Assembly: GCF_021190915.1 (NCBI RefSeq)
Contig: NZ_JAIOAP010000026.1
Coordinates: 1 to 64,000, forward strand
DNA: 64,000 bases
Source of the DNA: Cohnella silvisoli
Lineage (GTDB): Bacteria; Bacillota; Bacilli; Paenibacillales; Paenibacillaceae
Reading direction: 5' to 3'
The notes below the pieces were generated by a model that was given only the letters and a program-made list of their open reading frames with translations, was not told where the DNA came from and searched no databases. The position numbers were made by a program, and so were the translations under genes. Of this stretch, positions 58,905 to 64,000 are shown piece by piece; the first letter of the stretch is position 1, and every line of letters begins with the position of its first letter.

Positions 58905-59186
58905 ATGCGTCTGGATAAGTTTCTGAAGGTGTCGCGGCTCATTAAGCGCCGCACCGTCGCGAAGGACGTGTCCGATCAAGGACGCGTCCTTCTCAACGGT
59001 AAAGAGGCAAAGCCGAGTACCGTCGTCAAAATCGGCGATGTGCTGGACATTCAATTCGGACAGCGTACGTTAACCGTACAGGTAGAGCGGTTGACCGAAT
59101 CCAACCGTAAAGAGGATATCGCGGGGCTGTACACCGTGCTTAAGGAAGAAGCCCGTAAACGCGAGGAAGATCCTAATGGTCTTTAA
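58905..59186 (+). CDS. rqcP: RqcP, S4-domain ribosome quality-control factor (YabO)
   Basis: The 93-residue protein has an S4 RNA-binding domain (MRLDKFLKVSRLIKRRTVAKDVSDQGRV) and matches YabO/RqcP, which binds the 50S subunit and works with RqcH in alanine tailing of stalled nascent chains. It starts three bases after hup and must depend on hup read-through; its own ribosome-binding site is poor. A terminator follows. Confidence 0.94.
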   Translation: MRLDKFLKVSRLIKRRTVAKDVSDQGRVLLNGKEAKPSTVVKIGDVLDIQFGQRTLTVQVERLTESNRKEDIAGLYTVLKEEARKREEDPNGL

Positions 59187-59223
59187 GCCATCACTCTGAT
59201 TTACAACTTAGCATAGAACACGT

Positions 59224-59251
59224 AAAGCTCTGCCATTCGGCGGGCTTTTTT
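59224..59251 (+). terminator. Terminator after rqcP
   Basis: AAAGCTCTGCC / GGCGGGCTTTTTT with loop ATTC. Confidence 0.85.
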
Positions 59252-59345
59252 GTTTGCGGAGGATTTTCCTTGAAAAAAGAGGATGGTGCATTGTCTGTAG
59301 CCAATTTACCAGCAGTTCCTCGAACGCACAAATCACTCAGAACAC

Positions 59346-59548
59346 CAATAGGTTCATAATCTGAACTTACAGCGTCGCACGGAGCACCAAACCATCAATA
59401 GGTTCAGAAACTGAACTTACCGCGTCGCACAGAGCACCAAAACTACCAATAGGTTCATAATCTGAACTTACTGCGTCGCACGGAGCACCAAAACCATCAA
59501 TAGGCTCAGAATCTGAACTTACCGCGTCTCCCTGAGCATCGATTGCAT
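59346..59548. repeat. 50-51-bp tandem repeat array B (four copies)
   Basis: Direct copies start at 59346, 59396, 59447 and 59498 (CAATAGGTTCA...). Each holds an inverted repeat of the GTTCAG-AAA-CTGAAC type (perfect in the second copy, one mismatch in others) followed by CTTAC-GCGTCGCAC. The unrelated array A has the same 51-base period. No gene is evident in 59252-59917 apart from these arrays. Confidence 0.9.
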
Positions 59549-59574
59549 TTGCACTATAACGTTGGACGATGAAA

Positions 59575-59801
59575 CTTTCGCAGCAGTACTTTGTACAGCT
59601 ACAGAAGCGTTGATCGCCAGAAATGGTGCATAGCCGTACATATTACAGCTATTGTGACGTTGGTTGCTGGAAATGGAGAAATAGCAGTACTTGTTACAGT
59701 TACAGAGACGTCAGAAATGGAGAAATAGCAGTACTTGTTACAGTTACAGAGACGTCAGAAATGGAGTAATAGCGGTACTTTTTGCAGTTGCAACTCTCCC
59801 A
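59575..59801. repeat. Tandem repeat array C (44-50 bp units)
   Basis: GAAATGG-starting copies at 59620, 59670, 59714 and 59758; the first interval is 50 bases, the next two 44. The 44-base unit looks like the 50-base unit with six bases lost near GACGT. A partial copy precedes at about 59575. A CT-rich stretch (about 59791-59856) follows. Confidence 0.88.
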
Positions 59802-59917
59802 CTCCGTCTCCCTCCATCTCTCTCCATCTCTCTCTCAACTCGCCACTCCGTCCCTTTTTCGTATACAATATAAAACAACGAAAATCATCCGCCAATAATG
59901 GCGTAGGAGGAATAAAT

Positions 59918-60991
59918 ATGACCGCTCCGGCATGGGAAATATGGGTAGGCGCTTATTGCGCCAAAGGGGAGGTAGGCCTTACTCGGCTTGAATTTCTCCC
60001 TAATACGGGAGAACTCATTAAAACAGCCGAATACGGAGGAATCGAGAACGCGTCTTTTCTCAAGATGAATCGAGAAGGAACTCGGCTATACGCGGTAAGC
60101 GAGACAGCTACATACGATGAAGGCCAAGAGGAAGGCGGACAATTGGCCTCATTCCCGATAGATCCCGATACCCGTAAGCTCGGACCCGGCCAATTTCACC
60201 CGACCCATGGCGCCCACCCTTGCCATCTATCGCTTACTCCTAGTGAAGATTGGCTGGCCGTCGCGAATTATAGCGGGGCGTCCGTTATGATGTATCCGAT
60301 TGGACCGGATACTCGTCCCGGCCCTCCGGCGATCCGGTTTCGCCATACAGGTTCCGGACCGAACGCGGATCGCCAGGAGGCGCCGCATCCTCATTCCGTC
60401 TTTTTCAGCCCGGACGGACAATTTCTGTTCGTTCCTGATCTCGGGATGGACAAGATCATTATTTATACCCGCGGTCCTGAAGCACACGAATGGTCCGCTC
60501 ATGATGCGGTCTCGCTTGAACCTGGTGCGGGTCCGCGCCATTTCGCCTTTCATCCGAATGGCAAAGCAGCATACGCGGTGAATGAGCTAGATTCTACGGT
60601 TACGCGGTTCTCGTATGAAGCGCCGGGCAAGCTTGTGCGTTTAGGCTCCATCTCTACGCTCCCGGCTTCCTATTCGGACGAGAGCTGGTGTGCGGAAATC
60701 CTCGTATCGCCGGACGGCCGTTTCGTGTACGCGTCCAATCGCGGGCATGACAGCATTGCCGTTTTCCGAATAGACGAACAATCGGGAGAGCTTCATGCCT
60801 CCGGCCATGTCTCTACGAGAGGGAAAACGCCGCGTAATTTCGCCTTGACCCCGGACGGACAATGGCTGATAGCGGCTAATCAGGAATCGAATTCTATCGT
60901 TCTATTCCGAATCGACCCTGACTCCGGATTGCCTATTTATGCGGGAACGGAGCTTCCGGTAATCAAGCCCGTGTGCGTCCTTATACGCTGA
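59918..60991 (+). CDS. Lactonase-family beta-propeller protein (6-phosphogluconolactonase type)
   Basis: The 357-residue protein is a seven-bladed propeller of the YkgB/Pgl group (WVGAYCAKGEVGLTRLEFLPNTGEL at the start; repeated SPDGRFVYASNRGHDSIAVFRID blades; HPHSVFFSPDGQFLFVPDLGMDKI). It probably hydrolyses 6-phosphogluconolactone in the pentose phosphate pathway. ATG 59918 lies seven bases after AGGAGG; the frame is open into the repeats upstream, which are not coding. It interrupts the rqcP-yabP order of B. subtilis, so it is a local insertion together with the repeats around it. Confidence 0.85.
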   Translation: MTAPAWEIWVGAYCAKGEVGLTRLEFLPNTGELIKTAEYGGIENASFLKMNREGTRLYAVSETATYDEGQEEGGQLASFPIDPDTRKLGPGQFHPTHGAHPCHLSLTPSEDWLAVANYSGASVMMYPIGPDTRPGPPAIRFRHTGSGPNADRQEAPHPHSVFFSPDGQFLFVPDLGMDKIIIYTRGPEAHEWSAHDAVSLEPGAGPRHFAFHPNGKAAYAVNELDSTVTRFSYEAPGKLVRLGSISTLPASYSDESWCAEILVSPDGRFVYASNRGHDSIAVFRIDEQSGELHASGHVSTRGKTPRNFALTPDGQWLIAANQESNSIVLFRIDPDSGLPIYAGTELPVIKPVCVLIR

Positions 60992-61047
60992 AGCCCTAAG
61001 AGGTTTTCCACTGGTCCTAATACGCTGAAATCCCTAAGAGGTTTTCC
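60978..61047. repeat. 37-bp direct repeat at the 3' end of the lactonase gene
   Basis: The pattern TCCT-A-TACGCTGAA-CCCTAAGAGGTTTTCC occurs at 60978 and again at 61015. The first copy contains the stop codon of the lactonase gene. A related short pair (CTTAAAGTTCT, CCTAAAGTTCT) follows to 61112. Confidence 0.75.
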
Positions 61048-61108
61048 CGCATGTACTCACTCGTTGATAATCCTTAAAGTTCTTCTCACGCGCCCTACTC
61101 CCTAAAGT

Positions 61109-61137
61109 TCTATTCCGTCCCTTTTGCCCATAGGCTA
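61109..61137 (+). promoter_or_regulatory. Possible sigma-E promoter of yabP
   Basis: TTCTATT (61109-61115), 14 bases, CATAGGCT (61130-61137) resemble the sigma-E pattern (kmATATT, CATACAnT) with a few mismatches. yabPQ is sigma-E dependent in B. subtilis. Confidence 0.35.
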
Positions 61138-61166
61138 GTCTTAAAGGTAAGGAGGGACGTGCCGTC

Positions 61167-61448
61167 ATGGAACACGCAAAGGGTGCCAAACATCAGGAGA
61201 TCCGGATGCTCAATCGCAAATCGCTCGATATTTCCGGTGTCAGCAATGTGGAGAGCTTCGATAACGAGGAATTTCTGCTGGAAACCGAATGCGGATTTTT
61301 GACCGTTCGGGGGCAAAACCTGCATATGAAAAATCTGAGCTTGGACCAGGGGCTCGTCTCTATCGAAGGGGCAATCCACTCCCTTATCTATTTGGACGGC
61401 AACGCCGGCAGCAAGTCGAAGGGCTTGTTCGGGAAGTTGTTCAAGTGA
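61167..61448 (+). CDS. yabP: Sporulation protein YabP
   Basis: The 93-residue protein matches YabP (HEIRMLNRKSLDISGVSNVESFDNEEFLLET, GQNLHMKNLSLDQGLVSIEG), needed for spore cortex formation. Its molecular role is unknown. GGAGGGACG lies upstream. The last four bases overlap yabQ. Confidence 0.93.
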   Translation: MEHAKGAKHQEIRMLNRKSLDISGVSNVESFDNEEFLLETECGFLTVRGQNLHMKNLSLDQGLVSIEGAIHSLIYLDGNAGSKSKGLFGKLFK

Positions 61449-62038
61449 ACGCGGCCGCACAATGGATGACGATCGCCTCCATGATGCTGTGCGGATTATC
61501 GATGGGGCTCGTTTTTGACGTCTATCGTGTCGCTTCGCATCGGTTCCATGTCGCGCGTTGGCTGCTTCCTGCGCTTGATGTCGTTTATTGGGCTGCGGCA
61601 ACTCTAGGGGTATTCAGTATTTTGCTCGGGAGCAATCAAGGCGAAGTACGGATGTATGTTTTTCTCGGGCTCGGGATAGGCGTAACAGGCTACTTCGGTT
61701 TGTTCAGCAATTGGGTGGTCAAGCTATCGGGCAAAATATTCGATATTCTTAAAGCAATGTTTAACTTTCTATGGAAGCTGGTTAATACGATAGTATTGAC
61801 TCCGTTTCTGTGGGTTGTCCGTTTGCTGGCCAAGCTGCTTGATATCCTATTTATCATTACGGCAGCGCTGGTGCTATGGATCGGAAAGCTTTTGTTTAAG
61901 CCGTTTTCAGCGCTCGGCCGACGGTTGTGGCCTAAGCTCCTGCCGATAAGGCGGAAAATCGAACCTGTTGCGAAAGCCTACATACGTCTACGAGAAAAGG
62001 CGAGGCAAATACGGGATTTGTTTAAAAGAAAACCGTAG
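61445..62038 (+). CDS. yabQ: Spore cortex biosynthesis protein YabQ
   Basis: The 197-residue protein has about four to five membrane spans (first about residues 7-25 with SMGLVFDVYRVASH, a YabQ mark). In B. subtilis YabQ sits in the forespore outer membrane and is needed for the cortex. I chose GTG 61445 overlapping the yabP stop (GTGA), so translation is coupled; the frame extends upstream inside yabP but without family likeness. Confidence 0.9.
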   Translation: MNAAAQWMTIASMMLCGLSMGLVFDVYRVASHRFHVARWLLPALDVVYWAAATLGVFSILLGSNQGEVRMYVFLGLGIGVTGYFGLFSNWVVKLSGKIFDILKAMFNFLWKLVNTIVLTPFLWVVRLLAKLLDILFIITAALVLWIGKLLFKPFSALGRRLWPKLLPIRRKIEPVAKAYIRLREKARQIRDLFKRKP

Positions 62039-62085
62039 CAACGTTTCGACATCGTTTTTATTCGAAATGCTTCGTAAGAAGGATA

Positions 62086-62113
62086 TTTTCAAATGTCCAA
62101 ATTATGCTATAAT
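62086..62113 (+). promoter_or_regulatory. Sigma-A promoter of divIC (extended -10)
   Basis: TTTTCA (62086-62091), 16 bases, TGCTATAAT (62105-62113) with an extended -10 TG. Confidence 0.6.
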
Positions 62114-62170
62114 AATCGCGTCCCTCCGTTTAAATAGGGCAGATTGGCAGCATGGGAAAGGAGGCATCGG

Positions 62171-62479
62171 ATGTCTTCACGCACTATGACCGCGACACCC
62201 GTCATGACGGGAGCTCGCAGACGGTTGAAATTATTGTTATTCATCATGGTTCTCTTCATGAGCTGGGCGCTGTACGTTATCATCGTTCAATACGGACAGA
62301 TCAGCGATCGTTCGGGTCAATTGCATGAAGCAGATAAGAAGCTTACCGATGCCCAGGCGAAGAGCGATGCGCTTAAGCAACAGATTGCCAGGTTGAACGA
62401 TCCCGAATACATAGGCCAAATTGCCCGCAAGGAGCATGGGCTTGGAATGCCGGGGGAAGTTCCGATCAAGATTGAATAA
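62171..62479 (+). CDS. divIC: Cell division protein DivIC (FtsB family)
   Basis: The 102-residue bitopic protein has a short cytoplasmic part, one membrane span (about residues 22-40) and an outside coiled coil (about 45-77) followed by the PEYIGQIARKEHGLGMPGE motif. DivIC works with FtsL and DivIB to activate septal wall synthesis. AAAGGAGG lies eight bases before the ATG. Confidence 0.92.
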   Translation: MSSRTMTATPVMTGARRRLKLLLFIMVLFMSWALYVIIVQYGQISDRSGQLHEADKKLTDAQAKSDALKQQIARLNDPEYIGQIARKEHGLGMPGEVPIKIE

Positions 62480-62515
62480 AACCGATATGAAGCGTATTAC
62501 CTGGTCTAACGTCTG

Positions 62516-62545
62516 TTGACCTCGCTTTCCATTCTCGGTTATAAT
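62516..62545 (+). promoter_or_regulatory. Sigma-A promoter of yabR
   Basis: TTGACC (62516-62521), 18 bases, TATAAT (62540-62545), 62 bases before the start codon. Confidence 0.72.
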
Positions 62546-62606
62546 TGGCATAGCCGGACTTATGCAGTTCGGGCACATTTAGTTTCAGGGAGGAACATCG
62601 TTTTTT

Positions 62607-63050
62607 ATGGCCATCGAAGTGGGTACCAAATTGGAGGGCAAAGTTACCGGCATCACGCATTTCGGAGCGTTTGTGGATCTTACGGGTGGTGTTACGGGAC
62701 TCGTCCATATTTCCGAGATTGCCGACAGCTATGTAAAGGATGTTCATGAGCATTTGAAGATTAATGACATGGTTACGGTCAAGGTCATTAATGTGGACAA
62801 AGACGGCAAGATCGGCTTGTCCATTCGTCAAGCCGTGGACAAACCGCCGGAACAGCAACAACAGCAAGCACCGCAACAACGTGGACCACGCGATCGCGGC
62901 GGTCGTCCCTCCAAACCGGGTGGTTTCGGCAGATCCCCATCTTTTGATGACAAATTGTCTCGCTTCCTTAAAGACAGCGAAGAACGCATTTCTAATCTCA
63001 AGAAAAGCACCGAATCCAAACGAGGCGGACGCGGCGGACGTCGTTCGTAA
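62607..63050 (+). CDS. yabR: S1-domain RNA-binding protein YabR
   Basis: The 147-residue protein has one S1 domain (about residues 5-73: VGTKLEGKVTGITHFGAFVDLTGGVTGLVHISEI) and then a Gln/Pro/Gly/Arg-rich tail ending in RGGRGGRR. It probably binds RNA or ribosomes. Its cellular role is not settled. CAGGGAGG precedes the ATG. It lies between divIC and spoIIE; the tRNA genes found here in B. subtilis are missing. Confidence 0.92.
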   Translation: MAIEVGTKLEGKVTGITHFGAFVDLTGGVTGLVHISEIADSYVKDVHEHLKINDMVTVKVINVDKDGKIGLSIRQAVDKPPEQQQQQAPQQRGPRDRGGRPSKPGGFGRSPSFDDKLSRFLKDSEERISNLKKSTESKRGGRGGRRS

Positions 63051-63073
63051 GATATAAACGATATTGTTTTCAG

Positions 63074-63100
63074 AACCGGGCCCAGGGGTCCGGTTTTGTT
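63074..63100 (+). terminator. Terminator after yabR
   Basis: AACCGG / CCGGTT with inner GGCCC/GGGGTC pairing and TTTTG tail. Confidence 0.7.
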
Positions 63101-63215
63101 GTTGTTATCCCGTCAAAATGATGCCACTCAGCTGCATTTCTTTGAAATCAGCCGCTTTAAATATTCTAAGAAAATTTTAACCCTCCGCATTCATTCGCGT
63201 CTATCCGGCATTCAA

Positions 63216-63281
63216 GCGCGTTTCTCGTCTGCGGGAGGGCGGCAAAGAGCGCCATCCCCCGTCGGATGAGCGCGTTTTTTT
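63216..63281 (+). terminator. Large GC-rich hairpin with T7 tail
   Basis: CGCG, CTC ... GAG, CGCG outer pairing and CGGG/CCCG, GGGCG/CGCC inner pairing, followed by TTTTTTT. It may be a second terminator or the end of a small RNA transcribed from about 63110; no promoter is clear. The rest of 63051-63428 shows nothing else. Confidence 0.5.
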
Positions 63282-63428
63282 GTTGTCGTAAATAGCGGGT
63301 GCGGAGAGCTTCGCTCCAGGCAATAACGAGAATAGACTATGGGAGCCGCGGGTTTCCACGTTTCCCGAATACGGTCGGGACGAGCAAGCGGGAACTGTCG
63401 GAAAAAACTTTTTTCCAGCCAACCGTTT

Positions 63429-63461
63429 CTGACAAACTTCATGAAATGCCCCCCCTATAAT
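63429..63461 (+). promoter_or_regulatory. spoIIE promoter with 21-bp spacer
   Basis: CTGACA (63429-63434), 21 bases, TATAAT (63456-63461). The B. subtilis spoIIE promoter has the same abnormal 21-base spacing and needs Spo0A-P. A Spo0A-box-like TGTCGGA is at 63396-63402. Confidence 0.65.
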
Positions 63462-63499
63462 AAAGAACACAATTCAATCTGGTAAATGGGGTGTGCATC

Positions 63500-64000
63500 A
63501 TGGACAAGCCGTCCGTCGTTCCGTTCGTACCGCGTCCGGGAACCGGACCCTCCTTTGCTCCCGAACAGGAGAGCAAGCGTTGGTTTCGCAAGTGGAGAAA
63601 ATCCACGCAAGCTAAAGGAAAGGCCAAGCCGCCTTCGCTGCTCATGCGATGGGGAGAAGCGTTACGCGCGCAGCAATGGCTGTTATTGATTATCGGAGTC
63701 GGGTTTTTGCTAGGCAGGGCGGTTATGCTGGAAGGGATAACGCCGTTTGCCGCGGCCTTTTTCGGAGTCGTGCTTTACTTGCGCAAGGATTTGGCATTCT
63801 GGGCGGCACTTTCGCTCGTAGCGGGCAGCTTCTGGGCGCTCGATCCGATGCCTGCCGTTATTTGCGCGGAGATCGGCGTCATCTATTTGCTTTATCGCGG
63901 ATTGGTGCTTTATGAAAGGGCGGATTTATCGCATGCGCCGGTAGTCGTGTTCGCGGCGACGCTGCTTGTCCGAGTGTTCTCCACGTTGTTAGCGGACAAA
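63500..64000 (+). CDS. spoIIE: Stage II sporulation protein E (5' part, cut by window end)
   Basis: The 167 codons present are open to the last base. A basic, proline-rich cytoplasmic start (about residues 1-60) is followed by hydrophobic segments with family marks LLIIGVGFLLGRAVMLEGITPFAAAFFGVVLYLRK. This is the multi-span N-terminal domain of SpoIIE; the phosphatase domain that dephosphorylates SpoIIAA and activates sigma-F lies beyond the window. GGGGTG lies about seven bases before the ATG. It is in its usual place after yabR. Confidence 0.92.
   Translation, partial: MDKPSVVPFVPRPGTGPSFAPEQESKRWFRKWRKSTQAKGKAKPPSLLMRWGEALRAQQWLLLIIGVGFLLGRAVMLEGITPFAAAFFGVVLYLRKDLAFWAALSLVAGSFWALDPMPAVICAEIGVIYLLYRGLVLYERADLSHAPVVVFAATLLVRVFSTLLADK

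Noticed and set aside
59346..59801. CRISPR array
   Set aside because: Units are contiguous repeats without unique spacers, periods vary, and no cas genes are near.
59691..59917. Open frames over arrays B and C, including one that extends the lactonase gene upstream
   Set aside because: They follow the repeat period; the lactonase has a strong ribosome-binding site at its own ATG 59918.

Overview
The window is a chromosomal segment of an endospore-forming Firmicute, most likely a member of the Paenibacillaceae (Cohnella/Paenibacillus type). The evidence is the gene order, which follows the origin-proximal Bacillus subtilis order closely: end of an rrn operon, gin (csfB), speA-like, tmk, darA, yaaR, holB, ricT, yabA, yabB, rsmI, abrB, tatD, yabE, rnmV, rsmA, yabG, veg, sspF, ispE, purR, ridA, spoVG, glmU, prs, ctc, pth, fin, mfd, spoVT, yabM, yabN, hup, rqcP, yabP, yabQ, divIC, yabR, spoIIE. 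Almost everything is on the plus strand.

Region by region: 1-7.9 kb holds a 5S rRNA end and DNA replication/signalling genes. 8.0-20.7 kb is an insertion between yabA and yabB. It holds a sugar-type ABC transporter, four amidohydrolase-2 proteins, an enolase-superfamily enzyme, a creatininase-family enzyme, a RidA homologue, a Gfo/Idh/MocA oxidoreductase, an RraA-like aldolase/decarboxylase, a CBM9-like protein and an IclR regulator. I do not recognise this combination as a described pathway; it is the best candidate for an undescribed catabolic system. Its promoter (TTGACA-17-TATATT) sits inside an array of five AT-rich palindromes. 20.9-42.7 kb returns to conserved synteny, with a c-di-AMP (ydaO-type) riboswitch before the yabE-like cell-wall gene and Spo0A-box clusters at abrB and an HD phosphohydrolase.

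43-54.2 kb is a second insertion, between the mfd/prsA pair and spoVT: urea transporter urtABCDE with TnrA/GlnR-type boxes, then a NitT/TauT-type ABC transporter behind a TnrA-type box and a ykkC/guanidine-I riboswitch with its terminator, then a Ni/Co ECF transporter (CbiM, PDGLE protein, fused CbiQ-CbiO). Together they read as a nitrogen-scavenging and nickel-supply island. 54.3-64 kb again follows conserved order and ends inside spoIIE.

Many sporulation promoters can be read directly: sigma-F-like at gin, sigma-G at sspF, sigma-H at spoVG, sigma-K-like at yabG and a 21-bp-spaced sigma-A/Spo0A-type promoter at spoIIE. Intergenic regions at 42.9 and 59.3-59.8 kb carry tandem repeats of about 51 bp, the first two with an internal inverted repeat. 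All functional calls come from reading sequence motifs and remembered families; no database search was possible.
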